Of a DNA stretch of 64,000 nt, positions 1 through 9,882 are shown piece by piece. Each line of letters starts with the position of its first letter. Positions within the stretch are counted from its first letter, which is position 1. The stretch comes from Janthinobacterium sp. 64 (lineage in GTDB: Bacteria; Pseudomonadota; Gammaproteobacteria; Burkholderiales; Burkholderiaceae_D). The DNA is taken from assembly GCF_002813325.1 (NCBI RefSeq), contig NZ_PHUG01000001.1, forward strand, positions 1,488,001-1,552,000, read 5' to 3'. The notes beneath the pieces were generated by a model. The model had not been told where the DNA came from. It made no database searches and was given only the letters and a program-made list of their open reading frames with translations. The translations under genes were made by a program, and so were the position numbers.

Positions 1-2190
1 ATCCTGCACCGCTACCGATTGCTTGACGACCACGGCCAGGTCGCGGCTGGCGCCAGGGAATTTCGAGATTTCCTGGTACGCGGGCACGACTCTTTGCGTC
101 AGGGCAGCGGCGTCCACTTCGAACAGCACGGGCGCCAGCGGCAAGTCGTACTTTTGCATCCAGCGCGGGTGCAATTCGCCGATGAAACCGATGACCTTGC
201 CGTCGAGTTCCACGTTGGCCGAACGGCCCGGATGCAGGGCCGGGTGCTCCGCCTTGGTGAAACGCAAGACCAGCGGCGCGAACAGCGCTTCCAGGTCCGC
301 CTTCACGTCGAAGAAGTCGACCGTGCGGGCTGGCTGGCCCCACTGCTCGTCGGCTACCGCGCCGTAGGCCATGGCCGCCACGCGCTTCGGCTGGGCGTAG
401 CCAGCCACCGACAACGGACCGTTTTGCACGCTGTCGTCGCGCTGGTAGATGGCGCCCACTTCGAAGATGCGCACGCGGTTCGTCTTGCGGTTCAGGTTAT
501 AGCGCACGTTGGCGATCAGGCTGCCGATCAGCGAGGAACGCATCACGCTCATCTGGCTGGCGATCGGGTTCTGCAATTTGATCGGGTTCGTGTTGCCCGA
601 GAAATCGCGCTCCCATGCCGTATCGACAAAGCTCATGTTAACCACTTCCTGGAAGCCCAGGTCGGCCAGCTCATGACGTACCGCAAACAAGGAGCGGGTA
701 TTTTCTGGTGCAATCTGCATCACGTTCGCGGCCACGGGCGGCAAGGTCGGGATGTTTTCAAAGCCGTACACGCGCGCCACTTCCTCGATCAGGTCTTCCT
801 CGATCTCGATGTCGAAACGGTAGCTGGGCGACGTCACGGAAAACACGCCATCAAGCAAAGTGAATGGCAGGGCCAGGCGCGTGAAGATATCGGCGATCAG
901 CTCATCATTGAGCGGCACGCCGATGACTTTTTGCGCGCGCGCCGTGCGCATCGATACGGGCTGGCGCTGCGGCAAATTCACCACGTGGTCGTCGACGGGG
1001 CCGACGGTCGTTGCTGGCGTGCCGCAGATTTCCACGATCAGGGCCGTGATGCGCTCGATGTGCTCGACGGTGGTGGCGAAATCGACGCCGCGCTCGAAGC
1101 GGTGTGCCGCATCGGTCGAGAAATTCAGACGACGCGCGCGGCCTTGAATGGCGTTCGGCCACCAGAATGCCGCTTCCAGATAGATGCTGTCCGTATCGTC
1201 CGACACGGAGCTGGCGTCGCCGCCCATGATGCCGGCCAGCGATTCGATTTCTTTATCATCAGCAATGACGCCGATCCACTCGTCGACGGCGATGGTGTTG
1301 CCATTCAACAGCTTGACGGATTCGCCCGCCTTGCCCCAACGCACGTCGAGGCTGCCGTGGATCTTCGCCAGGTCAAACACGTGGCTGGGACGGCCCAGTT
1401 CCAGCATGACATAGTTGGAAATATCGACCAGGGCCGACAGCGGACGCTGGCCGCTGCGCTCGAGGCGCTGCTTCATCCAGTCCGGCGTGGCCGCCTTGGC
1501 GTTCAAACCGCGGATGACGCGGCCCGTGAAACGGCCGCACAGGTCCGGTGCGCTCACTTTCACGGGCAGGATTTCGTCGCTGGAAACCGGCACGGTGCGG
1601 AACTGCGGCGCATTCAGGGGCACGCCCGTGAGGGCCGACACTTCGCGCGCCACACCGAGCACGGACAGGCAGTCAGCCTTGTTCGGCGTCAACTTGATGG
1701 TGAATTTCAAGTCGTTCAAAGCAAAGTAATCGCGGAAATTCTGGCCGATCGGCGCGTCGTCCGGCAACTCCATCAAGCCGGCGTTTTCTTCCGACAATTT
1801 CAATTCGCACGCGGAGCACAGCATGCCTTGCGACTCGACGCCGCGCAGCTGGCCCACCTTGATTTCAAATGGCTTGCCATCGGCGCCAGGCGGCAGCACG
1901 GCGCCAGCCATTGCGCAGACGACTTTCAAGCCAGGACGCACGTTGGGTGCGCCGCAGACGATGTTGAGCATGGTGCCCGTGCCGACGTCGACCTGGCACA
2001 CATTCAGGCGGTCCGCATTCGGATGTTTTTCCATCTCCAGGACCAGGCCCACCACCACGTTCGAGAACGGGGGAGCGACAGGATCGACGTCCTCGACTTC
2101 GAGACCGGACATGGTCAGCAGATGGGCCAGTTCGTCCGAAGTCATCTTCGGATCGACCATGGTACGGAGCCAGTTTTCGGAAAATTGCAT
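1..2190 (-). CDS. pheT: Phenylalanyl-tRNA synthetase beta subunit, C-terminus cut by window edge
   Basis: This subunit forms the (alpha-beta)2 enzyme that charges tRNA-Phe in the cytoplasm. The reverse strand reads open from ATG at 2190 ([17 protein letters not shown]) for 730 codons to the window edge, so the last part of a roughly 800-residue protein is missing. An EMAP/tRNA-binding domain occupies about residues 40-150 and contains the [15 protein letters not shown] stretch. The B3/B4 editing and B5 domains follow, and the catalytic-like core is reached near the edge. It lies 78 bp downstream of pheS on the same strand as the last visible gene of the operon. The long forward-strand open frame here is only its antisense shadow. 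Confidence 0.97.
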   Translation of the reverse strand, partial: MQFSENWLRTMVDPKMTSDELAHLLTMSGLEVEDVDPVAPPFSNVVVGLVLEMEKHPNADRLNVCQVDVGTGTMLNIVCGAPNVRPGLKVVCAMAGAVLPPGADGKPFEIKVGQLRGVESQGMLCSACELKLSEENAGLMELPDDAPIGQNFRDYFALNDLKFTIKLTPNKADCLSVLGVAREVSALTGVPLNAPQFRTVPVSSDEILPVKVSAPDLCGRFTGRVIRGLNAKAATPDWMKQRLERSGQRPLSALVDISNYVMLELGRPSHVFDLAKIHGSLDVRWGKAGESVKLLNGNTIAVDEWIGVIADDKEIESLAGIMGGDASSVSDDTDSIYLEAAFWWPNAIQGRARRLNFSTDAAHRFERGVDFATTVEHIERITALIVEICGTPATTVGPVDDHVVNLPQRQPVSMRTARAQKVIGVPLNDELIADIFTRLALPFTLLDGVFSVTSPSYRFDIEIEEDLIEEVARVYGFENIPTLPPVAANVMQIAPENTRSLFAVRHELADLGFQEVVNMSFVDTAWERDFSGNTNPIKLQNPIASQMSVMRSSLIGSLIANVRYNLNRKTNRVRIFEVGAIYQRDDSVQNGPLSVAGYAQPKRVAAMAYGAVADEQWGQPARTVDFFDVKADLEALFAPLVLRFTKAEHPALHPGRSANVELDGKVIGFIGELHPRWMQKYDLPLAPVLFEVDAAALTQRVVPAYQEISKFPGASRDLAVVVKQSVAVQD

Positions 2191-2268
2191 AATCAAGCCT
2201 TCAAATGGTCAAAGCTCACAGCGCGAGCGCACAGGCGCTCAAGCGCCATGAATCAAACGGAACAACGC

Positions 2269-3285
2269 TTAGTTGAATTGCTTCAAGAAACGCAAGTCGC
2301 CTTCATAGAACAGGCGCAGGTCATTGATGCCGTAACGCAGCATCGTCAAGCGTTCCAGGCCGGAGCCGAAAGCAAAACCGATGAATTTCTCGGGATCGAG
2401 GCCGAAGTTCTTCACTACGGTCGGATGCACCTGGCCGGCGCCCGACACTTCCAGCCAGCGGCCTTTCAACGGGCCGGAGCCAAAGGCGATGTCGATCTCG
2501 GCCGACGGTTCCGTGAACGGGAAGTACGACGGGCGGAAGCGCACCTGCAGGTCGTCCGTTTCAAAGAAGGCCTTGACGAAATTCAGATACACGCCCTTCA
2601 GGTCGGCAAAGCTGATGTCTTCGGCAATCCACAGGCCTTCGACCTGGTGGAACATCGGCGAATGGGTGGCGTCGCTGTCGACGCGGTAGGTGCGGCCCGG
2701 CGCGATGACCTTGATCGGCGGCGTATGCGTGCGCGCATAGCGCACCTGCATCGGGCTCGTGTGCGTGCGCAACAGCAAGGGCTTGCCATCGGTGTCATTG
2801 CCATCGATGTAGAACGTGTCTTGCATGGAACGGGCTGGATGGTTTTCCGGGCTGTTGAGCGCCGTGAAGTTAGTCCAGTCGTTTTCGATTTCGGGACCGT
2901 CGGCCACGTCGAAACCGATGGAGCGGAAGATTTCCTCGACCCGCTCCCATGTGCGCATCACGGGATGGATGCCGCCGGGCATGCGGCCACGGCCTGGCAG
3001 GGTCACGTCGATCGCTTCGGCGTTCAGACGGCCTTGCATCTGGGCATCGGCCAGTGCATCACGGCGCGCCGTCAGCGCGTCCTCGATCTGTACTTTGACG
3101 GCGTTGATCAGGGCGCCCTGCGCCTTGCGCGCGTCCGGGTCCAGTTTGCCCAGGCCCTTCATCATTTCAGTAATCTGGCCAGTCTTGCCCAGGTAGCGGG
3201 CTTTGGCGTTTTCAAGTGCGGCAGCGTCTGCGGCGGCGATAAAGTCAGCCTGGGCCGAGACGACGAGTTCTTCTAGGGAGTTCAT
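2269..3285 (-). CDS. pheS: Phenylalanyl-tRNA synthetase alpha subunit
   Basis: This is the catalytic subunit of PheRS, which activates phenylalanine and transfers it to tRNA-Phe. It has 338 residues, normal for bacterial PheS. The N-terminal coiled-coil tRNA-binding arm covers about residues 1-90, followed by the class II synthetase core. Motif 2 is visible as [20 protein letters not shown] and motif 3 as the [14 protein letters not shown] stretch near the C-terminus. The start at MNSLEELVV is preferred because AGGAAA lies just upstream. An in-frame extension to 3345 lacks similarity and overlaps the leader. The gene follows rplT after a 147-bp structured spacer that could attenuate it. Confidence 0.98.
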   Translation of the reverse strand: MNSLEELVVSAQADFIAAADAAALENAKARYLGKTGQITEMMKGLGKLDPDARKAQGALINAVKVQIEDALTARRDALADAQMQGRLNAEAIDVTLPGRGRMPGGIHPVMRTWERVEEIFRSIGFDVADGPEIENDWTNFTALNSPENHPARSMQDTFYIDGNDTDGKPLLLRTHTSPMQVRYARTHTPPIKVIAPGRTYRVDSDATHSPMFHQVEGLWIAEDISFADLKGVYLNFVKAFFETDDLQVRFRPSYFPFTEPSAEIDIAFGSGPLKGRWLEVSGAGQVHPTVVKNFGLDPEKFIGFAFGSGLERLTMLRYGINDLRLFYEGDLRFLKQFN

Positions 3286-3341
3286 GCGGCATTTCCTGTT
3301 TTGGACATCAATTCTGGACTCAGTGATCAAAAGTCCAACAA

Positions 3342-3416
3342 TCAAAAACGGAAACGGGGCATAAGGTGTTAAAACCCCTGCCCCGCTCTTTATAACGTCA
3401 CCCTGTGGATGACGTT
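3342..3416 (-). promoter_or_regulatory. Structured rplT-pheS spacer, possible attenuator
   Basis: Read on the minus strand, the first element is a hairpin with 7-bp arms AACGTCA/TGACGTT (3394-3416). A second GC-rich hairpin follows with arms CGGGGCA/TGCCCCG (3355-3385). Immediately after it comes a T-rich tract, TTTCCGTTTTTG (3342-3354), 60-70 bases before the pheS start. This resembles an intrinsic terminator inside the operon. E. coli pheST is known to be attenuated through a Phe-rich leader peptide, but no Phe-rich leader peptide is evident here. The regulatory role is inference. Confidence 0.45.
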
Positions 3417-3432
3417 GTGCAATGACCGATGC

Positions 3433-3792
3433 TTACGCAGCGATTTTTGCTTTAACTGCGTTGACAATCGCAGCGAATGCTGGCTTGTCCATCACAGCCA
3501 TATCGGCCAGGACTTTACGGTCCAGTTCGATATTTGCTTTTTTCAAGCCGTTCATGAATACGCTGTACGTTACGCCATGCTCACGGGAAGCGGCGTTGAT
3601 ACGAGCGATCCACAGGCGGCGGAAAACGCGTTTCTTGTTGCGGCGATCGCGGTAAGCGTATTGGCCAGCGCGCATAACTGCTTGCTTGGCAACACGGTAT
3701 ACACGGCTGCGGCGACCACGGTAGCCTTTAGCTTGAACAAGAATCTTTTTATGACGGGCACGAGCTGTAACCCCACGTTTTACTCTAGGCAT
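3433..3792 (-). CDS. rplT: 50S ribosomal protein L20
   Basis: L20 binds 23S rRNA early in large-subunit assembly and represses its own operon in studied bacteria. The 119-residue product begins [18 protein letters not shown] and ends [10 protein letters not shown], full length for the family. The basic N-terminal helix is followed by the compact globular domain ([20 protein letters not shown]). It starts 26 bp after rpmI in the usual infC-rpmI-rplT order. Confidence 0.99.
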   Translation of the reverse strand: MPRVKRGVTARARHKKILVQAKGYRGRRSRVYRVAKQAVMRAGQYAYRDRRNKKRVFRRLWIARINAASREHGVTYSVFMNGLKKANIELDRKVLADMAVMDKPAFAAIVNAVKAKIAA

Positions 3793-3818
3793 AGTAACTC
3801 CTTATATTGAGTGTGAGA

Positions 3819-4016
3819 TTAAGCAGTCGGCATCATGCGGTAGACGGATTTCACGTCAGACGCAGCGACATTGGTGGTACCGCGCAGAGCGCGTTTCAGC
3901 TTGGTGGTTTTCTTGGTCAAGATGTGGCGTTTGAACGCATGACCACATTTAACAGTACCACCCGGACGCACGCGAAAACGTTTTTTCGCAGAGCTTTTGG
4001 TCTTCATTTTAGGCAT
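3819..4016 (-). CDS. rpmI: 50S ribosomal protein L35
   Basis: This is a 65-residue large-subunit protein starting [17 protein letters not shown], with the lysine/arginine-rich family pattern and the [12 protein letters not shown] segment. A ten-codon extension upstream (to 4046) is in frame but does not belong to the family, so the ATG at 4016 is used. It precedes rplT. The 227-bp gap to infC is structured and may be where operon feedback acts. Confidence 0.98.
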   Translation of the reverse strand: MPKMKTKSSAKKRFRVRPGGTVKCGHAFKRHILTKKTTKLKRALRGTTNVAASDVKSVYRMMPTA

Positions 4017-4110
4017 AGCAATCTGTCCTCTTACGGACAGCTCCATTTATAACAGGATTGCAGGTGGCAACACGACGCTGCGCTTAGATGCCTGCTTTCA
4101 CATGCTGTGC

Positions 4111-4167
4111 AGCGGATGCGAGTCCGCTACAGTTCGCGCGGCCCGGACATTGCTGCCCGGGCCGCGC
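4111..4167 (-). promoter_or_regulatory. Two hairpins in the infC-rpmI spacer
   Basis: The 227-bp gap between infC and rpmI holds two perfect inverted repeats. An 11-bp stem GCGCGGCCCGG/CCGGGCCGCGC lies at 4136-4167 with a 10-nt loop. A 6-bp stem AGCGGA/TCCGCT lies at 4111-4128. No T-run follows on the minus strand, so these are not simple terminators. L20 leaders control rpmI-rplT in other bacteria, and an analogous role here is inferred from position only. Confidence 0.45.
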
Positions 4168-4243
4168 AAATTCTGCCTGGGGTTTGACGCCGCGCCAATG
4201 CTGGCACGCGCAGTTTCCACCCACAGTAAAACGCTATTGTAAC

Positions 4244-4765
4244 TTACTTCTTCTTCTTAGGCGAAAGAACCATGATCATTTGGCGGCCTTCCATCTTCGG
4301 GAACTGCTCGACCTGGCCGTACGGCTCCAGATCGGCTTTCAGACGTTCCAGCATGCGGAAGCCAATATCCTGATGCGCCATCTCACGACCGCGGAAACGC
4401 AAGGTGATCTTGGTTTTATCGCCGTCCTCAAGGAACTTGATGAGATTACGCAACTTGATATTGTAGTCACCATCATCAGTCCCCGGACGGAATTTGACTT
4501 CCTTCACGAGGATGATCTTTTGCTTCAATTTGGCTTCGTGAGCTTTCTTTTGCTCCGAATACTTAAATTTGCCGTAGTCCATCAAACGGCACACCGGTGG
4601 CTGCGCGGTAGGCGCAATTTCCACCAGGTCGACGTTTGCCTCTTCCGCCAGGCGGAAGGCTTCAGCCAAACTTACGATACCGAGTGGCTCGTTATCGACC
4701 CCGCTTAAACGCATTTCAGGGGCAGTGATTTCGCCATTGATGCGATGTGACTTGTCAGTAGCTAT
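4244..4765 (-). CDS. infC: Translation initiation factor IF-3 with ATA start codon
   Basis: IF-3 binds the 30S subunit, prevents subunit joining and proofreads initiator tRNA and start codon. An ATG-initiated frame ([10 protein letters not shown]) would lack the normal N-terminus. Extending 17 codons upstream in frame gives a typical IF-3 beginning ([19 protein letters not shown]) whose first codon is ATA, with AAAGGAAA about 7 nt before it. The product is then 173 residues. The N-domain ([19 protein letters not shown] segment) and C-domain ([17 protein letters not shown]) are intact. Non-AUG infC starts are known to make IF-3 autoregulate its own synthesis. Confidence 0.95.
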   Translation of the reverse strand: MATDKSHRINGEITAPEMRLSGVDNEPLGIVSLAEAFRLAEEANVDLVEIAPTAQPPVCRLMDYGKFKYSEQKKAHEAKLKQKIILVKEVKFRPGTDDGDYNIKLRNLIKFLEDGDKTKITLRFRGREMAHQDIGFRMLERLKADLEPYGQVEQFPKMEGRQMIMVLSPKKKK

Positions 4766-4816
4766 TGTAATTTCCTTTAAAAATCTTGTAAGACGGTCGT
4801 GCAGCGAGTTTCCTCG

Positions 4817-6724
4817 TCAGGCCTTGGTGTCGACTTCATGTTTGAGTCGCTCAATCAGGGCATCGACGGACATGACGCCCAGATCGATATTGCCCCGCGC
4901 CCGCACGGCCACTGTATTTGCATCCCGCTCTTTGTCGCCAATTACTAAGATGTAAGGCAATTTTTGTACGGAATGTTCACGTATTTTATAGGTAATTTTC
5001 TCGTTACGCAAATCAGCCTGTACGCGCAGCCCCGCTTTGCGCAGTTTTGTTGTAACTTCCTGTACATAGTCGGCTTGAGCGTCGGAAATATTCAACACCG
5101 ACACTTGCACTGGCGACAACCACAACGGCATGGCGCCCGCATAGTGTTCGATCAGGATGCCGATGAAACGTTCCAGCGAACCGACGATCGCGCGGTGCAG
5201 CATGATCGGCACCTGGCGCGTGTTGTCCACCGCCACGTATTCGGCGCCCAGGCGGCCCGGCATCGATGGGTCGATCTGCACGGTACCCACTTGCCATGCG
5301 CGGCCCAGGCTATCCTTCAGGTGATACTCGATCTTCGGACCGTAAAACGCGCCCTCACCCGGCAATTCCGTCCATTCCACGCCACAGGCGCGCAGGGCCG
5401 AACGCAAGGATTCCTCGGCGAAATCCCACGACTCTTCCGTGCCGATGCGGTTATCGGGGCGCAAGGCCAGTTTCACGTCGATATTCGTGAAGCCGAACGC
5501 CGTGTACACATCCATCGCCTGCTGGTGGAAGGCCGTCACTTCGCCGGCGATCTGCTCTTCCAGGCAGAAGATGTGGCCATCATCTTGCGTAAAGCCGCGC
5601 ACGCGCATCATGCCGTGCAAGGCGCCCGATGGCTCGTTGCGGTGGCATTGGCCGAATTCGCCGTAGCGCAGTGGCAAGTCGCGGTAGCTGCGCATGCCAT
5701 TGTTGAAAATCTGGATATGGCCAGGGCAATTCATCGGTTTCAGCGCATAGGCGCGGTTTTCCGATTCCGTGATGAACATGTTTTCACGGTAGTTGTCCCA
5801 GTGGCCGGTTTTTTCCCACAGGCCACGGTCGAGAATTTGCGGCGCCTTGACTTCCTGGTAGCCGTTGACCTGGTACACATTGCGCATGTATTGCTCGACC
5901 TGCTGCCAGATCGACCAGCCTTTCGGGTGCCAGAAGATCAGGCCCGGCGCTTCTTCCTGGAAATGGAAGAAATCGAGCTGCTTGCCCAGCTTGCGGTGAT
6001 CGCGCTTTTCCGCCTCTTCCAGGTTGTGCAAATACAGCTCCTGGTCTTCCTTCTTGGCCCAGGCCGTGCCATAGATACGCTGCAGCATCTCGTTTTTCGA
6101 GTCGCCGCGCCAGTAGGCGCCGGCCAGCTTCATCAGCTTGAACACTTTCAGCTTGCCCGTCGATGGCACGTGGGGGCCGCGGCACAAGTCCGTGAACTTG
6201 CCTTCGGAATACAGCGACACTTCCTGGTCGGCCGGGATCGAGCCGATCAGTTCAGCCTTGTACGCTTCGCCGATACCCTTGAAGTACTCGATGGCTTCGT
6301 CGCGCGCGACAACCTTGCGCGTGACTTGCTCGTCCTTCTTGGCCAGCTCCGTCATTTTCTTTTCGATCGCCAGCAGATCTTCCGGCGTGAACGGACGCTT
6401 GTAGGCGAAGTCATAGTAAAAGCCGTTGTCGATCACGGGACCGATGGTCACTTGTGCATCCGGGAACAATTCCTTGACGGCATACGCCAGCAAGTGGGCC
6501 GTCGAGTGGCGGATCACTTCCAGGCCATCGGCATCCTTGTCCGTGACGATCGCCAGTTCCGCGTCTTGCTCGATCAGATAGGAAGTGTCGACCAGTTTGC
6601 CGTCGACCTTGCCGGCCAGGGCAGCCTTGGCCAGGCCGGTACCAATATTGGCCGCAACCTGGGCCACGGTGACCGGGCCGTCAAATTGACGGGCGGAACC
6701 ATCGGGAAGTCGGATTGTAAGCAT
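4817..6724 (-). CDS. thrS: Threonyl-tRNA synthetase
   Basis: A class II synthetase that charges tRNA-Thr. The 635-residue product begins [19 protein letters not shown], with a TGS domain at about 1-62 and GGAG 6-7 nt upstream. The editing domain has [16 protein letters not shown] and the second-half [10 protein letters not shown]. The catalytic core includes [30 protein letters not shown] and the motif 3 region. An anticodon-binding domain ends the protein. It heads the infC-rpmI-rplT-pheST operon, with 51 bp to infC. Confidence 0.99.
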   Translation of the reverse strand: MLTIRLPDGSARQFDGPVTVAQVAANIGTGLAKAALAGKVDGKLVDTSYLIEQDAELAIVTDKDADGLEVIRHSTAHLLAYAVKELFPDAQVTIGPVIDNGFYYDFAYKRPFTPEDLLAIEKKMTELAKKDEQVTRKVVARDEAIEYFKGIGEAYKAELIGSIPADQEVSLYSEGKFTDLCRGPHVPSTGKLKVFKLMKLAGAYWRGDSKNEMLQRIYGTAWAKKEDQELYLHNLEEAEKRDHRKLGKQLDFFHFQEEAPGLIFWHPKGWSIWQQVEQYMRNVYQVNGYQEVKAPQILDRGLWEKTGHWDNYRENMFITESENRAYALKPMNCPGHIQIFNNGMRSYRDLPLRYGEFGQCHRNEPSGALHGMMRVRGFTQDDGHIFCLEEQIAGEVTAFHQQAMDVYTAFGFTNIDVKLALRPDNRIGTEESWDFAEESLRSALRACGVEWTELPGEGAFYGPKIEYHLKDSLGRAWQVGTVQIDPSMPGRLGAEYVAVDNTRQVPIMLHRAIVGSLERFIGILIEHYAGAMPLWLSPVQVSVLNISDAQADYVQEVTTKLRKAGLRVQADLRNEKITYKIREHSVQKLPYILVIGDKERDANTVAVRARGNIDLGVMSVDALIERLKHEVDTKA

Positions 6725-6803
6725 ATTGATCTCCATATCGGCGCTGGCGCCAGGTAAAACTGCAATGTGATGGGTAAAATAACTGAAAGGAAAACGCAGA
6801 CGC

Positions 6804-6830
6804 AAAAAAACGCGGACTAGCCGCGTTTTT
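6804..6830 (-). terminator. Intrinsic terminator between tRNA-Val genes and thrS
   Basis: On the minus strand CGCGG-CTAGT-CCGCG forms a 5-bp GC stem, extended by flanking A/T pairs and followed by TTTTTTT. It sits downstream of the two tRNA-Val genes and about 80 nt before thrS. It would end the tRNA transcript and separate it from the translation operon. A role as a thrS leader attenuator cannot be excluded. Confidence 0.7.
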
Positions 6831-6935
6831 CACTTTCTTGAGACAAAGGAAACCCGTTCGACTAGCGTCACTCCCAAAGCTTGGTAGTAGTTCGCGGTGT
6901 CATAACCGGTTTACCCTTTCTCTCTAACTGCATTC

Positions 6936-7012
6936 TGGTGGGCGGTGAGGAATTCGAATCCCCGACCCCTTGGATGTCGACCAAGTATTCTAACCAGCTG
7001 AACTAACCGCCC
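6936..7012 (-). tRNA. tRNA-Val (anticodon GAC), second copy in transcript order
   Basis: The reverse strand folds as a complete cloverleaf. The acceptor stem is GGGCGGT/ACCGCCC, the D arm GTTC...GAAT, and the anticodon stem CTTGG/CCAAG with loop TCGACAT. The variable loop is GGGTC and the T arm has the TTCGAAT loop. Discriminator A and an encoded CCA follow. The central anticodon bases GAC read valine codons GUC/GUU. Position 33 is C instead of the nearly universal U. The 77-nt gene is identical to the copy at 7076-7152. Confidence 0.92.
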
Positions 7013-7075
7013 GTAAAACTTTTTTATCGATTACTGCATCAGCAATCGTCTTTAAAACCATCTACTGCCAAATTC

Positions 7076-7152
7076 TGGTGGGCGGTGAGGAATTCGAATC
7101 CCCGACCCCTTGGATGTCGACCAAGTATTCTAACCAGCTGAACTAACCGCCC
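7076..7152 (-). tRNA. tRNA-Val (anticodon GAC), first copy in transcript order
   Basis: An identical 77-nt copy of the tRNA at 6936-7012, with the same anticodon loop TCGACAT and encoded CCA. It lies 63 bp upstream of the other copy and about 12 nt downstream of a strong sigma-70 promoter, so both should be cut from one precursor. Confidence 0.92.
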
Positions 7153-7163
7153 CGAAGACCAGC

Positions 7164-7192
7164 ATTATAGAGAGGCTTTCCCAGAATGACAA
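7164..7192 (-). promoter_or_regulatory. Sigma-70 promoter of the tRNA-Val pair
   Basis: On the minus strand TTGTCA (7187-7192) and TATAAT (7164-7169) are separated by exactly 17 bp. The -10 hexamer is a perfect match and the -35 differs from TTGACA at one base. It ends about a dozen bases before the first tRNA-Val, as expected for a strong stable-RNA promoter. Confidence 0.88.
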
Positions 7193-7289
7193 GGGCTGTT
7201 TTACAGGAAACTTTAATCAGTTCTCCGGGCGTCAGCTCCCTTTATATAGAGGGAGCCCGCAGCGCCTGGAATGCCGCTAGAATCGCGGC

Positions 7290-7754
7290 ATGAACTCCAC
7301 CATATTAGCCTGGCTGAAAACCCTGAGCCGCATCTGCGGTTTTGAAACGGCCGACTCCTTCCCGCCCGGCCACCCGTATGCACGCACGCGCTGGGACGCC
7401 GCGTATTTCGATATCGCCTCCGACGTGAAGCCCGACGAGATCGAGCGGCGCATCTGCGCGGCCATCGCCAACACGCCGAGCGTCTTCGCCTATATCAGCA
7501 ATCCCACGCCGCGCATGCAGCGCGCGCTGCTGAACGTGATCCACGACCGGCTGCGGCGCCAGCCCGGCGCGGGCGCCACGGACCTCGTCTTGTTATTGAT
7601 CAACGCCTATGCCAGCGATCACATCGCGGAAGCCGTGCCCGGCCTGCGCGCCCTGATCTATAACACGGAACACGAAGACACGAATCTGCGCGTGCATGCG
7701 ATTCTGGAATTGCTGGTGGGCACGCCACGGGGACTGGACGTGATCGATATGTAA
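7290..7754 (+). CDS. Hypothetical protein, 154 residues
   Basis: I do not recognise this family. The product (MNSTILAWLKTLSRICGFET...) is soluble, with no signal peptide or membrane segment, and is mostly helical with a mixed charge pattern. Its C-terminal half contains Leu/Ala-rich helices (LLLINAYASDHIAEAVPGLR). It runs divergently from the tRNA-Val genes. Codon use matches the GC-rich neighbours, which supports it as a real resident gene. Confidence 0.7.
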   Translation: MNSTILAWLKTLSRICGFETADSFPPGHPYARTRWDAAYFDIASDVKPDEIERRICAAIANTPSVFAYISNPTPRMQRALLNVIHDRLRRQPGAGATDLVLLLINAYASDHIAEAVPGLRALIYNTEHEDTNLRVHAILELLVGTPRGLDVIDM

Positions 7755-7893
7755 TTTGCTCCTGCGAACTTGCCGGTCAGATGCGCCACGTCAATTTCGT
7801 CGTAGCAGCTTCCTGTACATTCCAAAAACAATGATGCCGGCCTACAACACCGACAGCACGCCATTTGAAATGACCATCAGACCAGGAGAGACA

Positions 7894-8583
7894 ATGAAGA
7901 AACTTTCAACCAAGATCGCCATGTCGCTGCAATGTGCCCTCTTGATTGGCGCCACGGCTGGTCCAGGCGTAGCTGGCGCAGAAGATGTGCAGACACCTGC
8001 GAGCCAGCGTATCGTAGAGGCATTGCCGCAAGATTGCAGCACTGAATCACACACACTCGTCAAGACGCGCGCCGACAGCGGCGATACGCAGGCTCAGCAC
8101 TTGATGGGTATGAAGGCGTACCTCGGCGCTTGCGAGGACCGTGACCTCGACACTGCGGTGTTCTACCTATCAAAATCCGCGGCGAAATTTTTCCCGCCAT
8201 CCATGTTCCACCTTGCCACCGTCTTGCAGCTCCGCGGAGGCGCGCGCGATGCGGACTTGCTGCAATTATTTCGCGGCGCTGCGGAGCGGGGATTTGCAAA
8301 GGCAGAGATGAACGTCCTCCTGTACTACGTGGACAAAAAGTCCAAGGTTTACGATATTGCCGAGGCCTATGCATGGCACTCTTTTTGCGCGCCACATGAC
8401 ACATTTTGCGATTGGCCACAAATCAATGAGGCACTATCTCACATGAGCAAAAGTGAGAAAGAAAAGGGAGAAATACTCAAGACCAGCTTGTTTGAAAAAA
8501 TGAAATCCGTTGAAAGATTCGACGATATATTTTGCTGTGCCGGCACGAGGGCTGGCTCCAGCTCGGGCTTTGGCTGGCGTTAA
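7894..8583 (+). CDS. Exported Sel1/TPR-like repeat protein
   Basis: The ATG at 7894 follows GGAGAG and encodes 229 residues. The protein starts with a signal peptide (KKLSTKIAMSLQCALL...AGVAGA). The mature part has Sel1-like/TPR-like helical repeats: a short repeat LMGMKAYLGACED, then YLSKSAAKFFPPSMFHLATVL and FRGAAERGFAKAEMNVLLYY. Such repeats usually mediate protein-protein contacts in the periplasm. Several cysteines occur, including CAPHDTFC and a CC near the C-terminus. The partner is unknown, and an in-frame upstream extension lacks a ribosome site. Confidence 0.72.
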   Translation: MKKLSTKIAMSLQCALLIGATAGPGVAGAEDVQTPASQRIVEALPQDCSTESHTLVKTRADSGDTQAQHLMGMKAYLGACEDRDLDTAVFYLSKSAAKFFPPSMFHLATVLQLRGGARDADLLQLFRGAAERGFAKAEMNVLLYYVDKKSKVYDIAEAYAWHSFCAPHDTFCDWPQINEALSHMSKSEKEKGEILKTSLFEKMKSVERFDDIFCCAGTRAGSSSGFGWR

Positions 8584-8631
8584 ACAGGCATGTGCAGCCT
8601 TAGTAAAGTCCACTGCGGGAAACGCCGTACC

Positions 8632-9744
8632 TCAGCGGTGATTAGCCGGCACATAGCGCGCCCGCAAGCGCATGAACGGCGTTTCCACCAATGCATATAA
8701 AAGCCAGCCCGTGGCAATGCTGAGAATAATCATCACCAGCATGGCACCCAGGCTATCCGGCCCGTAACCGATATCCTGCAAGAGCGGGCGCAGCAGGATG
8801 CACAGCTGCTTGTGCAGCAAATAAATCGCATACGACCACAGCGCCAGGCTGGCCGCGCCCGGCACGCGCAGTTGATACAAGGCACTGGCGGGACTGAGCG
8901 CCGCGATCAGCAATAAAGTAAAACTGGCCGCCAGGGCCGGATAGCCGAGCACGGTCACCCAATAAGCATAGTGATCGGTAAGAAACACATAAAACATCAG
9001 TGCCGTGGCAGCGATTCCCGCCAGCAAGGTGCGGTTGCCGTAGGACGTGAGGCGCGACCAGGCGATGGGGTGGTAATTCTTCAGCAGCGCCAGCGCCACG
9101 CCCGCCACCAGCTCGTCAAAGCGGCACCACGACGCGTAATAAATATACTTGTAATAGCCGAGGCCGCCATGCGGCACTTGCACATATTCATCCCACAAAT
9201 ACGCGCGCAGCAACATGCCGACGATCAAGCTGGCGACCACGGCCAGCCACGCCCACAGCTGCGACTTGCGGCAAGCGGCGATCAGCAGCGCCACGGCCGG
9301 CAGCAACACATAGAACTGTTCTTCCACGCACAGCGACCACGCATGCGAAAACGCCGTGCCCGGCGTCAGGTTGATGTTTTGCGTAAAGGTCAGGAATTTC
9401 CACAGCGGCAGCAGCGCACTCTCGCCGCGAAACGCGGGCCACAGATAGTACAGCGCCAGCACGGCATAGAAACTGGGCAAGGTGCGCAGGAAGCGCCGCG
9501 CATAGAAACGCGGCAAGGAAAAGCCGTGCTCGCTGCGCAAGGCCGCAAAAATCTGGTTGCCGATCAGATAGCCACTGAGGGCAAAGAACAGGTCCACGCC
9601 GACCCAGCCGATTTCTCCCCAGAAACCAAACGCCCCGCCCTCGCTGACGAACAGCAGATAATGGTTCATGAAGACGAGCACGATGGCCAGCGCGCGCAAG
9701 GTATCGAGGCCATACAGGCGCGAAGAAGGTGAAGAGGACGGCAT
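8632..9744 (-). CDS. Acyltransferase 3 family membrane protein (OafA/YrhL-like)
   Basis: An integral membrane acyltransferase that probably transfers acetyl or another acyl group to an exported polysaccharide or lipid. The 370-residue product begins MPSSSPSSRLYGLDTLRALA, the classical family start (LDxLRxxAixxV). The conserved GWVGVDLFFALSGYLIG segment follows at about 45-60, and about ten hydrophobic helices run to ALVETPFMRLRARYV. There is no SGNH hydrolase domain. An in-frame TTG seven codons upstream is an alternative start. The gene is divergent from the AstE-like gene, and its substrate cannot be told from sequence. Confidence 0.9.
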   Translation of the reverse strand: MPSSSPSSRLYGLDTLRALAIVLVFMNHYLLFVSEGGAFGFWGEIGWVGVDLFFALSGYLIGNQIFAALRSEHGFSLPRFYARRFLRTLPSFYAVLALYYLWPAFRGESALLPLWKFLTFTQNINLTPGTAFSHAWSLCVEEQFYVLLPAVALLIAACRKSQLWAWLAVVASLIVGMLLRAYLWDEYVQVPHGGLGYYKYIYYASWCRFDELVAGVALALLKNYHPIAWSRLTSYGNRTLLAGIAATALMFYVFLTDHYAYWVTVLGYPALAASFTLLLIAALSPASALYQLRVPGAASLALWSYAIYLLHKQLCILLRPLLQDIGYGPDSLGAMLVMIILSIATGWLLYALVETPFMRLRARYVPANHR

Positions 9745-9882
9745 GAAATCGGCAAGGGAAAACAACGGTGGCGCCGATCATGCCACGCCGCACCTTGCCA
9801 TGGCCAACTTTTTGCAAGCGTGCACGACGAATCCCGCTAAAATATGCCGACCCCGCTTTCCCTTCCCGCAACAGCATAGGAT

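Noticed and set aside
19..3276. Very long plus-strand open frame of over 1000 codons
   Set aside because: It is antisense to pheT and pheS, its translation is rich in His, Arg and Gln without family motifs, and the minus strand encodes well-known synthetase domains.
6936..7152. Possible tRNA-Asp because GTC appears on the plus strand
   Set aside because: The cloverleaf with encoded CCA forms only on the minus strand, where the anticodon is GAC (valine).
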